64,000 nt of DNA from Oculatella sp. LEGE 06141 (GCF_015207605.1 NZ_JADEWO010000002.1:1-64000), one strand, 5' to 3'; numbered from the stretch's first letter, positions 46,704 through 56,040 are shown. Numbers and translations: made by a program. Notes: a model not told the origin generated them from the sequence alone.

Positions 46704-46991
46704 CTAAAGCGATTGCAGTTGATAGGTAAGCTGTTGTAGTGCCTTGATATAGTCTGCTAAAACCTTAGGGTGGAGACGGTAATAGCAGTGCTGACCTTCT
46801 TTACGGGGTTCGATCAGCCCGGCGTTTGCTAGCTCCTTTAAATGGTGAGAAATGGTGGGTTGAGCGACTGGGAGCTGTGCGCCGATCGCGCCACAACTCA
46901 ATTCATCAGATGCCGCAATGATTTTGAGAATCTCAAATCGTCGCGGATCGGCTAATGCTTTGGCGACTTTATGAAATTGGGTCGCAGTCAT
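46704..46991 (-). CDS. ArsR-family transcriptional repressor
   Basis: A 95-residue winged-helix protein. DPRRFEILKII, QPTISHHLKELANAGLIEPRKEGQHCYYRL (recognition helix and wing) are classic ArsR. The usual metal box ELCVCD is absent; the corresponding place reads DELSCGAIG with one Cys, and the only other Cys is in GQHCYY. It may sense something other than arsenite or zinc. ATG 46991. A perfect 14-bp palindrome stands 65 bases upstream, suggesting autoregulation. Confidence 0.93.
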   Translation of the reverse strand: MTATQFHKVAKALADPRRFEILKIIAASDELSCGAIGAQLPVAQPTISHHLKELANAGLIEPRKEGQHCYYRLHPKVLADYIKALQQLTYQLQSL

Positions 46992-47055
46992 CCATGCCTC
47001 GCAGTTTCAGCATTGGGGACAAATTCATCCATACTGGGGTTGTGCGGATACCTTT

Positions 47056-47069
47056 ACTAATATATTAGT
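47056..47069. promoter_or_regulatory. Perfect 14-bp AT-rich palindrome
   Basis: ACTAATATATTAGT is its own reverse complement. It lies upstream of the ArsR-type gene and could be its operator and overlap its -10 box. Confidence 0.5.
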
Positions 47070-47349
47070 ATATTTATAACTATAAATACATCTTTGAGCT
47101 TGTCTTGCTCCCGGCTTACTGTGCTTAAATTCAGTTTGGTGATGTGCCGTTGGTGTGAGTCGGGAACCTTGTTGATCGGTATAAATGAAGAGCCAGGAGA
47201 GCTGCCAAAGTTCATGCCACGCTCCCTAAATATCGTTTCAACGCTTACCCTTAAATAAGAAGATTAAATAAGAAGAAATAAGAATTGGCTTAGGCTCAAA
47301 GTGATCATGTATTTGCTTCCGTGCTTGTTAAGCTATTTGTTCATCCCTC

Positions 47350-48027
47350 ATGCCCCTGACAATCCTGGTTGCTGATGATGACTTAGGGACTCGGTTGTCC
47401 ATCAGTGACTACCTCGAAATTTCTGGTTACTCGGTCGTGACGGCTGAAGATGGTCAAAAGGCTTTAGGGCTAGTCGATCACTATCAGCCGCACTTGATCG
47501 TTACCGACATCACGATGCCGCATATGGACGGGTACGAATTGGTGCGGCAAGTTCGACGGCAACCGGCATTTCGGCTATTGCCCGTCATCTTTTTAACGGC
47601 TCGCACGAATACAGAAGAGCGGATTAGAGGCTATCAGTTGGGCTGTGATATTTACTTGCCCAAACCCTTTGACCTGGACGAACTGGGTGCGGTGATTCGT
47701 AATTTGTTGGAGCGATCGCAGATGATTCAGTCGGAGTGGCGGTTGCGGCTGCAATCTACCGAACTGACGGATGTTGAGCCAGAGTGGACGGGTAAACCGA
47801 AAGCACAATCGCTAGAGGTGCCGATTGACCTGACCTTGCGCGAGCGCGAGGTGCTCAAGGTGTTAGTAGATGGCTTATCGAATGCTCAGATTGGCGATCG
47901 CCTGCACCTCAGTCCGCGCACGGTCGAAAAGCACGTCAGCAGTTTATTACGCAAGTCCGAAACCAGTAACCGGGCAGAACTGGTTCGTTATGCAATCGAG
48001 CATCACTTAATTCAAACCGATGGTTGA
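47350..48027 (+). CDS. NarL/LuxR-type response regulator (Rre1/Ycf29-like)
   Basis: A 225-residue two-domain regulator. The receiver (1-125) has DDD at 9-11, the phospho-accepting Asp53 in IVTDITMP and the Lys in YLPKPFDLDEL. The LuxR-type HTH (about 160-215) reads LTLREREVLKVLVDGLSNAQ and then RTVEKHVSSLLRKS. The protein resembles the cyanobacterial and plastid Rre1/Ycf29 family, which responds to stress kinases; this assignment is from sequence memory. ATG 47350. It is alone and convergent with the phosphatase gene; no histidine kinase is adjacent. Confidence 0.88.
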   Translation: MPLTILVADDDLGTRLSISDYLEISGYSVVTAEDGQKALGLVDHYQPHLIVTDITMPHMDGYELVRQVRRQPAFRLLPVIFLTARTNTEERIRGYQLGCDIYLPKPFDLDELGAVIRNLLERSQMIQSEWRLRLQSTELTDVEPEWTGKPKAQSLEVPIDLTLREREVLKVLVDGLSNAQIGDRLHLSPRTVEKHVSSLLRKSETSNRAELVRYAIEHHLIQTDG

Positions 48028-48037
48028 CGCAGGGAGC

Positions 48038-48535
48038 TTACTCCTTGACATCTGCCGATTGGAATTGGCCGCTTTGAATATCTGCCAACAGGCCACCGCA
48101 CGCATCTAGCAACAACTCAATCACATAATCAAATCCTGCTACACCACCATAGTAGGGGTCGGGAACTTCGGCGTCCGGATGGTGGCGGCAAAAGTCGCAC
48201 ATGAGCCGCACTTTGTGCTGAAACCGTCCCTGTGGATCGAGCGACAGAATGTCTCGATAGTTTTCCTTGTCCATCGCCAGGATGATGTCAAACTCGTGCA
48301 GATCGAGCGCATCGAACTGACGTGCTTGCCCTTGTAGAGTAATGCCCCGTTTGGCAGCGGCAGCCGTCATGCGGCGATCGGGTGAACTGCCAATGTGGTA
48401 GCTCGACGTGCCAGCAGAGTCGCAGATAATCTCTTCTCCTAAATTGTTTTGTTCAATCAGGTAATTCATGATGTTTTCAGCCGAAGGGGAGCGGCAAATA
48501 TTACCTAAACAAACAAACAGCAGCTTATAGGGCAT
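48038..48535 (-). CDS. Low-molecular-weight protein-tyrosine phosphatase
   Basis: A 165-residue LMW-PTP. The P-loop is VCLGNICRSP with catalytic Cys9 and Arg15, and the general acid Asp lies in DPYYGG near residue 123. Typical internal segments: RQFDALDLHEFDIILAMDKEN. It removes phosphate from tyrosine (or arginine). ATG 48535. No kinase or exopolysaccharide gene beside it. Confidence 0.95.
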   Translation of the reverse strand: MPYKLLFVCLGNICRSPSAENIMNYLIEQNNLGEEIICDSAGTSSYHIGSSPDRRMTAAAAKRGITLQGQARQFDALDLHEFDIILAMDKENYRDILSLDPQGRFQHKVRLMCDFCRHHPDAEVPDPYYGGVAGFDYVIELLLDACGGLLADIQSGQFQSADVKE

Positions 48536-48553
48536 GGTGGCTTCTAGAAATGT

Positions 48554-48559
48554 TATACT
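48554..48559 (+). promoter_or_regulatory. -10 box for tRNA-Arg
   Basis: TATACT lies 14 bases before the mature tRNA 5' end. No clear -35 box. Confidence 0.5.
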
Positions 48560-48572
48560 CGCGAAAGGTTGA

Positions 48573-48645
48573 GGGCATGTAGCTCAGTGGATAGAGCATC
48601 AGATTCCGGTTCTGAGGGTCGGGGGTTCGAATCCCTCCATGCTCG
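48573..48645 (+). tRNA. tRNA-Arg (anticodon CCG)
   Basis: 73 bases with all arms: acceptor GGGCATG/CATGCTC (one G-U), D arm GCTC...GAGC, anticodon stem TCAGA/TCTGA with loop TTCCGGT (anticodon CCG), five-base variable loop, and T arm with TTCGAAT. The discriminator is G and CCA is not encoded. It decodes CGG arginine codons. Confidence 0.98.
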
Positions 48646-48838
48646 TTAAGGTCTTCAACGCCCAGATAACGTACAGACTATTGCATTTTTAACACGTTGA
48701 GGCATTCCAGGTCAGGGCTTGGGTGTCTGTAGCGGATGCTTTATAAAGTGTTGATTGTTCTGCACCCGCCCCCTGTTCTGGCTTGTCGGCGCTAAGCCCT
48801 TTGGGCACACCAGAAAGGGAGCAAATGTAGTCTATTGC

Positions 48839-49474
48839 CTATTCAATCATCTTCTTAGACACGGCAGGGTTGTTTTGGATGTACCACCGCCAGGGCAGGT
48901 CTGCACCTTGCGTCAGGCCAATGCGAGTGGTTTGAACCAGGCGAATTTCTGCCTGGTCGATCGCCTGCTGGAATGCGGACGATCGATGCGCCAGCCACAG
49001 GGGTTCGTTTACGCCAAACGGCTGAGCCGTCAAACTTAGATCGATCTTTAAGGCGCGGCAAAGCTTTCCTGGCCCAGCGGCAACGCGGTGTGGTTTGGTG
49101 GCCTGGCGATCGTCTATCCAATCTGGCACCGTGTCGAGCTGTAAGGCGCGGATCAAAACAGCGCTGGGAACGCCATCACTATCGGTGACCACGTTCAGGC
49201 AGTGATACATGCCATAGATGAGATAAACATAAGCCATTCCAGCGGAGCCAAACATGACCGCATTTCGAGCCGTGCGGTTGCGATAGGCGTGGCAAGCCGG
49301 ATCACCCGGTGTGTATGCTTCTGTCTCGACAATCAGGCCGTGCAGGGCTAAGCCGCTGTCAAACTGCCGCACCAGCGTACAGCCGACTAAATCGGGTGCA
49401 ACCTCCAGGGATGAGCGAGCCAGCCAGGGAGCTGGGATGGGGGTAAGGGATGAGTGGGTGAGAATCGGCTTCAC
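48839..49474 (-). CDS. DNA-3-methyladenine glycosylase (AAG/MPG type)
   Basis: A 211-residue alkyladenine DNA glycosylase, which removes alkylated purines and hypoxanthine. The signature is GLIVETEAY with the catalytic Glu, preceded by VAPDLVGCTLVRQ and followed by NRTARNAVMFGSAGMAYVYLIYGMYHCLNVV. Family length. The frame starts with GTG 49474; no good ribosome site, and the first 20 residues are variable in this family, so an internal start is possible. Confidence 0.93.
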   Translation of the reverse strand: MKPILTHSSLTPIPAPWLARSSLEVAPDLVGCTLVRQFDSGLALHGLIVETEAYTPGDPACHAYRNRTARNAVMFGSAGMAYVYLIYGMYHCLNVVTDSDGVPSAVLIRALQLDTVPDWIDDRQATKPHRVAAGPGKLCRALKIDLSLTAQPFGVNEPLWLAHRSSAFQQAIDQAEIRLVQTTRIGLTQGADLPWRWYIQNNPAVSKKMIE

Positions 49475-49635
49475 GAGGGATGGTGCGATCGCGCTTAAAC
49501 TTGGTAGGATGAACTAAATTCTTTAGAAAGTCGCGCGATTCTGGTGCGTTTATCCTGAATTGCGGTTTGATTGAACTGGCTAGGGCTATTTTAAGCAGAA
49601 CGCGCCTTGGCCGCTGGTTCAACACAAAACAAGCG

Positions 49636-49657
49636 TATTACCTGAGTATTACCTGAG
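49636..49657. repeat. 11-bp exact tandem duplication
   Basis: TATTACCTGAG (49636-49646) is repeated exactly at 49647-49657, immediately upstream of the 40-residue gene. Confidence 0.9.
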
Positions 49658-49666
49658 AGTATAACA

Positions 49667-49789
49667 ATGGATGTAAAGCTTATCCTGTTAGGGCTAACCC
49701 CAGTTTTTATTCTGGCTTGCCTGTTTTTTGGCACTCGGAATGGGTTTTACGATACGGATAACTATCACGGCAACGGCTCTGCCCACTAA
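49667..49789 (+). CDS. Small single-pass membrane protein, Psb35-related candidate (40 aa)
   Basis: ATG 49667, with GAGAG eight bases before it, opens a 40-residue frame: one membrane helix LILLGLTPVFILACLFFG (5-22) followed by a polar tail, GTRNGFYDTDNYHGNGSAH. This tail pattern is, to my memory, conserved in short cyanobacterial thylakoid proteins annotated as photosystem II, Psb35-related. The tail lies on one side of the membrane and is rich in Asn/Asp/Gly. The name is a suggestion only; the gene itself is likely real. Confidence 0.7.
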   Translation: MDVKLILLGLTPVFILACLFFGTRNGFYDTDNYHGNGSAH

Positions 49790-49933
49790 CGTCCTGGATA
49801 ACTTAGGAGTGAGCCATCCACCCACCACAGCCGATCGTATCCAATACGTCTTACGTTTAAATCAATAAATACGGTTATATGAAGCCGCCATTCGCAGGTT
49901 GCTTCACTCCGGCAGTTGTAGAAAAGAATTGCC

Positions 49934-51634
49934 GTGGTTGAGCTTGCCTGTCTGCCCTATAGCGTTGGTCATGAGGATGAGGGGATCTGTCTTCTGGTGC
50001 GGATGGGCCCCTATCGCATCCTGCTAGATTGTGGTCTGAATAGCATTGCACCACTCCTGCCAAAGGGGCGACCTTCTAAGGCAGATGTGGCACAGTCGCT
50101 ACCTGCGGATTTATTGCTATGCAGCCATGCCCATCCCGATCATGCTAAAGGGCTACTATCTCTGCACCGAACGTTTCCGCAGTTACCCATTTATGCCAGC
50201 GAGGTAACGGCGCAATTGCTGCCGCTAAATTGGCTGGATGAACCTGAAATTGCGCCTTTCTGCCATGCGTTGCCCTGGCGATCGCCCGTCGAATTTCGAG
50301 ATGGGTTAAGTGCCGAACTGTTTCCCGCTGGACATTTACCCGGTGCGGCTTCTCTGCTGTTAACTTACACCACGCCGCAGCGGGCTTATACGCTGTTCTA
50401 TACGGGAGACTTTTTCCTGTCGAATTCGCGCCTGGTGGATGGGCTGCCGCTAGAGGAACTGCGGGGGCTAAAGCCAGACGTGCTGATTGTCGAGGGTAGC
50501 TATGGTACGGCTCGATATCCCCACCGTCGTCAACAGGAAAACCAGTTAGCCGAGCGGATTAATCGGGCGATCGCAGAGCATCAATCGGTGCTGTTACCCA
50601 CAACAACGCTGGGGCTGGGGCAGGAACTGCTGATGCTGCTCCGTAGCCATCACTACTTTACAGGGCGAGAGATTGATATTTGGGTGGATGGCAGCGTTGC
50701 AGTGGGTTGCGATGCGTACCTGGATTTGTTACCCCATTTTCCGAGTGCTGTTCAAAACTTTGCTCGTCATCAACCCTTGTTCTGGGACGACCGAATTCGT
50801 CCTCGCGTTCGCCGTGTAACTGACGTGGCTCAAAATGGTAAACCGTTGCCCCAGGGTGAGGTTCCTGCCATTGTCATCACAGATAAAGATGCGGATTTCA
50901 GCCAATATTGTCATCCCGACCAGGGAAACTGGCTGATGCTGTTGCCACGGCAACCAGGCCGGATGGGAACGGTAGAATTAACCGTGGAGCAGGCTATTGA
51001 CCAATCGCAGGTGCTGCGATCGCACCTGCAATCGGGGCAGTTGATGGTCGAGAGCTATATGCTAGGCGACCACTCCGATGGGCCTGGAACCACCCAACTG
51101 ATTCACAATTTGCGGCCACAGCATGTTGTCTTTATTCACGGTTCTCCAGCTTATCTCAACGACCTGACCAGCCTGGAAGAATTACAGAACCGCTACCATT
51201 TGCACTCTCCGGCTGATGGAGTACTGGTTGAACTGCCGATTGGAGATACCTTTCTTCAGCCTGCCGCGCCGGAAACCAACTACGAGGGAGAGCTGACCGA
51301 ACTGGGAACCAGGGTAATGATCACCCTGCCCGGAACGGTGACCTCTGATCCGCGCTGGCAAACCTTTGCCGATACAGGGCTGATCGAAGCCCGCTGGCAA
51401 GGGGACGAGTTGGTGTTGCGCGGCTTGCCGCAGCGGGAGTTATTGAGCCAGACGGGAGAGTCTGTAACGCCACTAATAGAATGCTGCGAAAACTGCCTTC
51501 ACTACCGGGGGCAGCGCTGCTGGAATCAAGCCTCGCCGCTGTTTGGCTTCAAGGTGACTCCGGAAGGCTACTGTCCTGTGTTTGAATTTAGCCCAGAGTT
51601 AGAAGAAACCCTGGCGGATGCAGACGACGAATAA
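49934..51634 (+). CDS. Metallo-beta-lactamase fold hydrolase, beta-CASP-like, with Cys-rich tail
   Basis: A 566-residue protein. The metal motif HAHPDH is at residues 64-69 (SHAHPDHAKG), with further ligands His in AGHLPGAAS near 136 and Asp in YTGDFFLSNSRLV near 158. Then a beta-CASP-like part carries DVLIVEGSYGTARYP and RINRAIAEHQSVLLPTTTLG, typical of RNA-processing nucleases and of related exonucleases. The final 50 residues hold four Cys in C-x2-C-x7-C-x17-C (CENCLHYRGQRC ... YC), likely a metal or cluster site. GTG 49934 opens the frame and no better start is seen. Likely RNA or nucleic-acid hydrolase; not proven. Confidence 0.85.
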   Translation: MVELACLPYSVGHEDEGICLLVRMGPYRILLDCGLNSIAPLLPKGRPSKADVAQSLPADLLLCSHAHPDHAKGLLSLHRTFPQLPIYASEVTAQLLPLNWLDEPEIAPFCHALPWRSPVEFRDGLSAELFPAGHLPGAASLLLTYTTPQRAYTLFYTGDFFLSNSRLVDGLPLEELRGLKPDVLIVEGSYGTARYPHRRQQENQLAERINRAIAEHQSVLLPTTTLGLGQELLMLLRSHHYFTGREIDIWVDGSVAVGCDAYLDLLPHFPSAVQNFARHQPLFWDDRIRPRVRRVTDVAQNGKPLPQGEVPAIVITDKDADFSQYCHPDQGNWLMLLPRQPGRMGTVELTVEQAIDQSQVLRSHLQSGQLMVESYMLGDHSDGPGTTQLIHNLRPQHVVFIHGSPAYLNDLTSLEELQNRYHLHSPADGVLVELPIGDTFLQPAAPETNYEGELTELGTRVMITLPGTVTSDPRWQTFADTGLIEARWQGDELVLRGLPQRELLSQTGESVTPLIECCENCLHYRGQRCWNQASPLFGFKVTPEGYCPVFEFSPELEETLADADDE

Positions 51635-51667
51635 GCGGTGCAAGCGCCAAGAGAGTGTGTGAGGATA

Positions 51668-51701
51668 ACAGTATCTGCATCTCAACAGTCTCTGCATCTC
51701 A
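51668..51701. repeat. 17-bp tandem duplication, one mismatch
   Basis: ACAGTATCTGCATCTCA and ACAGTCTCTGCATCTCA follow head to tail in the spacer between the hydrolase and dxs. Confidence 0.9.
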
Positions 51702-51910
51702 TCGGCACCGCATATGCTGTCGGTCTCTTGCTGTACGTTATGCATAGATCGCAGCTAACTCACCTGTATCTTTGCCCTGCAATAGCCCTGCCGCTGCTTA
51801 GGTAAACAATTTCTAATCAGTATCAAAAGCTCTGCTAATGAAGGTAACGGATTGCATTAGAGTGTAGAGAAATAGCTTAAACACGTTAAAGACTCGGAAG
51901 GTATAACTTT

Positions 51911-53818
51911 ATGCACCTGAGTGAAGTGACCCATCCCAATCAGCTACATGGTTTGTCAATGCATCAGTTGAAGCAAATCGCGCGACAAATTCGCGAGAAG
52001 CATTTGCAAACAGTAGCGACCAGTGGAGGGCACCTTGGTCCTGGCTTAGGTGTGGTAGAACTCACACTGGCGCTCTATCAAACCCTTGATTTAGATCACG
52101 ACAAAGTGGTCTGGGATGTGGGGCATCAGGCTTACCCACACAAGCTTATTACTGGACGGTACGATCGCTTTCATACTCTGCGGCAACGGGACGGGGTCGC
52201 TGGTTACCTGAAGCGATGCGAAAGTCCATTTGACCACTTTGGCGCAGGACATGCTTCCACCAGTATCTCTGCCGCGTTGGGGATGGCGATCGCCCGCGAC
52301 TTGCAGGGCGAAAAGTATAAAGTAGCGGCGGTAATTGGAGATGGCGCATTGACCGGAGGCATGGCGCTAGAGGCCATTAACCATGCCGGACATTTACCTA
52401 AAACCAATTTGCTGGTGGTGCTGAACGACAATGAAATGTCGATTTCACCCAACGTTGGTGCCATCTCGCGCTATCTCAACAAGATGCGCCTCAGTCCTCC
52501 GATGCAGTTTCTCACCGATAACCTGGAAGAGCAGTTCAAGCATCTTCCCTTTGTGGGCGAATCTCTCACGCCAGAGTTGGGTCGGTTGAAGGAAGGTATG
52601 AAACGGCTGGCGATTCCTAAAGTGGGAGCCGTGTTTGAAGAACTTGGCTTTACCTATATGGGGCCAATTGATGGGCACAACCTAGAAGAATTAATTGCCA
52701 CCTTCCAACAGGCGCATAAGCATGGCGGGCCTGTGTTGGTGCATGTCTCTACGGTAAAAGGAAAAGGCTACGCGATCGCCGAGCAGGATCAGGTTGGCTA
52801 CCATGCCCAAAATCCCTTTAACCTTGCCACTGGCAAAGCGGTTCCCGTTAGCAAGCCCAAGCCGCCTAGCTACTCTAAAGTGTTTGCCCATACCATCACC
52901 AAGCTGGCAGAAAACAACCCCAAGATTGTGGGCATTACCGCCGCTATGGCGACCGGTACCGGATTGGATAAGCTGCAAGCCAAATTGCCCAACCAGTACA
53001 TTGATGTTGGTATTGCCGAACAGCACGCTGTCACTCTGGCGGCGGGGCTGGCCTGCGAAGGAATGCGGCCTGTGACCACCATTTATTCCACCTTCTTGCA
53101 GCGAGCCTACGACCAGATTGTGCATGATGTCTGCATCCAAAATCTGCCGGTCTTTTTCTGTATGGATCGAGCCGGTATTGTCGGGGCAGATGGGCCAACG
53201 CATCAAGGGATGTATGACATTGCTTATTTGCGCTGTATTCCCAATATGGTGCTGATGGCTCCTAAGGATGAAGCCGAGCTTCAGCGTATGGTTGTGACCG
53301 GGGTTGAATACACCGATGGGCCGATCGCCCTACGCTATCCGCGCGGCAATGGGCATGGTGTACCCCTCGCCGAAGAAGGTTGGGAATCGCTGCCCATTGG
53401 TAAAGGCGAAGTGCTACGGCAGGGAGACGATTTGCTGATGATTGGGTATGGGTCAATGGTGTATCCGGCTATGCAGGCCGCAGAAATTCTGAGCGAACAC
53501 GGCATTGAGGCCACAGTGGTTAATGGCCGCTTTGCTAAGCCCTTAGATACCGAATTGATTGTGCCCCTGGCTCGTCAGATTGGTCGAGTTGTGACGCTGG
53601 AAGAAGGCTGCTTAATCGGTGGGTTTGGTTCAGCCATTGCCGAGGCGTTGCTGGATGCTGAGGTGACGGTACCAGTGACTCGAATTGGTATTCCCGATCG
53701 GCTTGTGGATCACGCTAAGCCCGATGAGTCGAAGGCAGAACTGGGGTTAACTCCACCCCAAATTGCCGATCGCCTGCTCAAGGTGTTCGATCGCCAGCGG
53801 TCTGTCGTTAGCCTGTAA
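51911..53818 (+). CDS. dxs: 1-deoxy-D-xylulose-5-phosphate synthase
   Basis: A 635-residue thiamine-diphosphate enzyme that condenses pyruvate and glyceraldehyde 3-phosphate, the first and flux-controlling step of the MEP isoprenoid route feeding carotenoids, chlorophyll side chains and quinones. The ThDP motif [18 protein letters not shown] with the closing NDNEMS is present, as are [29 protein letters not shown]-like [18 protein letters not shown] and [15 protein letters not shown]. Full length. ATG 51911. A stable hairpin lies 85 bases after the stop. Confidence 0.98.
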   Translation: MHLSEVTHPNQLHGLSMHQLKQIARQIREKHLQTVATSGGHLGPGLGVVELTLALYQTLDLDHDKVVWDVGHQAYPHKLITGRYDRFHTLRQRDGVAGYLKRCESPFDHFGAGHASTSISAALGMAIARDLQGEKYKVAAVIGDGALTGGMALEAINHAGHLPKTNLLVVLNDNEMSISPNVGAISRYLNKMRLSPPMQFLTDNLEEQFKHLPFVGESLTPELGRLKEGMKRLAIPKVGAVFEELGFTYMGPIDGHNLEELIATFQQAHKHGGPVLVHVSTVKGKGYAIAEQDQVGYHAQNPFNLATGKAVPVSKPKPPSYSKVFAHTITKLAENNPKIVGITAAMATGTGLDKLQAKLPNQYIDVGIAEQHAVTLAAGLACEGMRPVTTIYSTFLQRAYDQIVHDVCIQNLPVFFCMDRAGIVGADGPTHQGMYDIAYLRCIPNMVLMAPKDEAELQRMVVTGVEYTDGPIALRYPRGNGHGVPLAEEGWESLPIGKGEVLRQGDDLLMIGYGSMVYPAMQAAEILSEHGIEATVVNGRFAKPLDTELIVPLARQIGRVVTLEEGCLIGGFGSAIAEALLDAEVTVPVTRIGIPDRLVDHAKPDESKAELGLTPPQIADRLLKVFDRQRSVVSL

Positions 53819-53852
53819 GGCTGTCCTGGTTGGGTGAGTACTGGCTTGCCCT

Positions 53853-53876
53853 ACCAAGATACTGACCAAGATACTG
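53853..53876. repeat. 12-bp exact tandem duplication
   Basis: ACCAAGATACTG (53853-53864) is repeated exactly at 53865-53876, just after dxs. Confidence 0.9.
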
Positions 53877-53902
53877 AAAGAGTTGCAGCGGTTGGGTTTG
53901 GG

Positions 53903-53939
53903 CTGCGCTCAACCTCAGTTCGTAGAGGGTTGAGCGCAG
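53903..53939. terminator. Stable 12-bp hairpin after dxs
   Basis: CTGCGCTCAACC (53903-53914) and GGTTGAGCGCAG (53928-53939) pair perfectly around a 13-base loop, between dxs and the small minus-strand frame. No T-run, yet the stem is strong enough to stop or protect a transcript end. Confidence 0.7.
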
Positions 53940-53950
53940 TTGACCTGCTG

Positions 53951-54118
53951 TTAAATAACGTTACAGTTTGAGGATGGGTTTATAGCTGACCCGTCAGTTT
54001 GCTGCTGAATAATGAACCCAATCAGGATGGAAATGTCCTGTTCGCTGGTTGATAGAGGTATTTGTAGCAATTCGCCATCAGCCTTTATAGTGTAATCGAG
54101 GCTAATGTCGGCATTCAT
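53951..54118 (-). CDS. Possible small protein (55 aa)
   Basis: ATG 54118 opens a 55-residue frame with protein-like composition: a strand-rich start (MNADISLDYTIKADGELLQI), an acidic Ser/Thr middle, a hydrophobic SILIGFIIQQQ and a polar tail. A GGCAGG-like purine stretch stands upstream. It lies 25 bases from the mtnA start on the other strand. Not recognised; could be chance. Confidence 0.35.
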   Translation of the reverse strand: MNADISLDYTIKADGELLQIPLSTSEQDISILIGFIIQQQTDGSAINPSSNCNVI

Positions 54119-54143
54119 TGTGTGAAGCCTGCCCCTTAAATTT

Positions 54144-55208
54144 ATGACCATTTCCCTCCCCGCTCAGGTTTACCCGGTTATTTGGCAAGATGACCATGTG
54201 CTGTTGATTGATCAGACTCGGCTACCGAACGAGTTTGACGTGGTGCAGATTAGCCGCTGTGATGACATGGCACAGGCAATTAAAACCATGATTGTGCGAG
54301 GTGCGCCTGCTATTGGTGTGGCGGCAGCTTACGGGATGTATTTGGGAGCCAGAGAGATTCAAACCAGCGATCGCACCAAATTTATGGCTCAGCTAGAGGC
54401 GATCGCAGATAAGTTACGCGCCACCCGACCCACCGCAGTGAATTTGTTTTGGGCGATCGAGCGCATGCTGAAAACGGCACGGCAAACCATTGGCCCAATC
54501 GACCATCTCAAACAAGAATTGCTGAAAACGGCACAGAGCATCAACGCCGATGATTTACACACCTGTCAAGCGATTGGCGATCATGGCTTGGCAGTATTGC
54601 CGCAGGAACCACAGCAGTTGCGGTTGCTCACCCATTGCAATGCCGGGGCATTAGCTACGGCGGGCTATGGAACGGCGCTGGGAGTGGTGCGATCGGCCTG
54701 GCGGCAGGGGCGGCTGTTAAAGGTATATGCAGACGAAACCCGTCCCCGGTTACAGGGTGCAAAGCTAACCGCCTGGGAATGCGTACAAGAAGGCATTCCA
54801 GTCACCGTCATTACTGACAATATGGCTGCCCATTGTATGCAGCGCGGCATGATTGATGCAGTAGTGGTAGGAGCCGATCGCATTGCGGCCAATGGTGATA
54901 CTGCTAACAAAATCGGAACATACAGCGTAGCGCTGGTGGCTAAAGCCCACGAAATTCCCTTCTTTGTAGCGGCTCCGCTATCTACGGTTGATTTTGAGCT
55001 GAATGACGGCAGCCAGATCCCGATTGAGGAACGTGATCCGGTCGAGATTTACCAGATTGAAGACACGCTAATTTGCCCACCCGGAGCGGAGTTTTATAAC
55101 CCTGCCTTTGATGTCACTCCCGCCGCCTTAATTACCGCAATCATCACTGAATATGGTGCGGTTGCCCCTCATGAACTGGCGAATCTCCGTCTGAAGCACG
55201 TTGTTTGA
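54144..55208 (+). CDS. mtnA: S-methyl-5-thioribose-1-phosphate isomerase
   Basis: A 354-residue MtnA, isomerising methylthioribose-1-phosphate to the ribulose form in methionine salvage. Seen: [40 protein letters not shown] with the active-site Cys, [19 protein letters not shown] with the active-site Asp, and [18 protein letters not shown]. Length and motif order are those of MtnA rather than eIF2B subunits. ATG 54144. No other salvage gene is visible in the window. Confidence 0.96.
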   Translation: MTISLPAQVYPVIWQDDHVLLIDQTRLPNEFDVVQISRCDDMAQAIKTMIVRGAPAIGVAAAYGMYLGAREIQTSDRTKFMAQLEAIADKLRATRPTAVNLFWAIERMLKTARQTIGPIDHLKQELLKTAQSINADDLHTCQAIGDHGLAVLPQEPQQLRLLTHCNAGALATAGYGTALGVVRSAWRQGRLLKVYADETRPRLQGAKLTAWECVQEGIPVTVITDNMAAHCMQRGMIDAVVVGADRIAANGDTANKIGTYSVALVAKAHEIPFFVAAPLSTVDFELNDGSQIPIEERDPVEIYQIEDTLICPPGAEFYNPAFDVTPAALITAIITEYGAVAPHELANLRLKHVV

Positions 55209-55275
55209 AGTCAGCAGACTGCTGCCTACAAAGCGCTTCATTGCCACTTTCCGGCTATAACCGTCGGAAGCGGCT

Positions 55276-56040
55276 TTAGGAGCGCTTATCGTCTAACTGA
55301 GAGCGCAGTTGCTCCAGGTCGGCATCAATATCCGGGTTGGAGGTGGCTGGGCTGGCTGGCAGGCTGGCGGTTGGGGTCGAGCCAGATAGCTGCGCTTTCA
55401 TTGCAGCCAACTCTGCATCCACATCACCACCGCTTTCCAGGGCTGCAAATTGCTTTTCAATGGCATCGCCCTGCGACAGTTCGGCGATCGCCTCTGACTG
55501 CGCCTCCAGTTGATGCACCTTTTCTTCCATGCGCTCAAAGGCCGAAAGAGCATTGTTGGTGCCCACCCGTCCCAACATTTCATTTAACTGCTGCGATGCC
55601 TTGGCAGAACGGGCACGGGCAATATACATGTCCTTTTTTGTTCTGGCTTCCGAGAGTTTGCTCTCCAGGGTCATCATGTTTTGCCGCAATTTGGCAACTA
55701 TCGAGTTTTGCTGCTCAATTTGCGATTTTAAGGCTGCTGCTGTTTCCTGATAAGACTTACGGCGGTTTAGCGCTTCTCGTGCCAGGTTGTCGTCGCCTTT
55801 TTGCAGAGCCAGTTGCGCTCGACGGTACCATTCTTCAGAGGTAGATTCCGATTGGGAATATTGCCGCTCGGTGCGCTTTTGGGTTGCGATCGCCTGAGCC
55901 ACTGCCTGCCGCAGACGAATTAAATCCTCCTGCATATCAGTAACGGTTTGCTCCAGAATCTTTTCTGGATCTTCCGCCTGACCTACCATGCTGTTGATGT
56001 TGGCTCGAATTAAGCGCCCAACCCGGTCAAATAATCCCAT
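55276..56040 (-). CDS. vipp1: Vesicle-inducing protein in plastids 1 (Vipp1/IM30), PspA family
   Basis: A 254-residue PspA-family protein, MGLFDRVGRLIRANINSMVGQAEDPEKILEQTV at its start with the membrane-binding amphipathic helix, followed by a long helical hairpin (SQSESTSEEWYRRAQLALQK, ESKLSEARTKKDMYIARARS). It has the short C-terminal extension after a flexible linker (NPDIDADLEQLRSQLDD) that separates Vipp1 from PspA. It forms rings on membranes and is needed for thylakoid formation and repair. ATG 56040. The phosphorylase gene ends upstream 60 bases away on the same strand; a shared transcript is possible. Confidence 0.94.
   Translation of the reverse strand: MGLFDRVGRLIRANINSMVGQAEDPEKILEQTVTDMQEDLIRLRQAVAQAIATQKRTERQYSQSESTSEEWYRRAQLALQKGDDNLAREALNRRKSYQETAAALKSQIEQQNSIVAKLRQNMMTLESKLSEARTKKDMYIARARSAKASQQLNEMLGRVGTNNALSAFERMEEKVHQLEAQSEAIAELSQGDAIEKQFAALESGGDVDAELAAMKAQLSGSTPTASLPASPATSNPDIDADLEQLRSQLDDKRS

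Noticed and set aside
51654-51680. A Yfr1-like sequence (GTGTGAGGAT, reverse of the ACTCCTCACAC core)
   Set aside because: The core differs by one base, and the flanking stems and T-run that define Yfr1 are absent.
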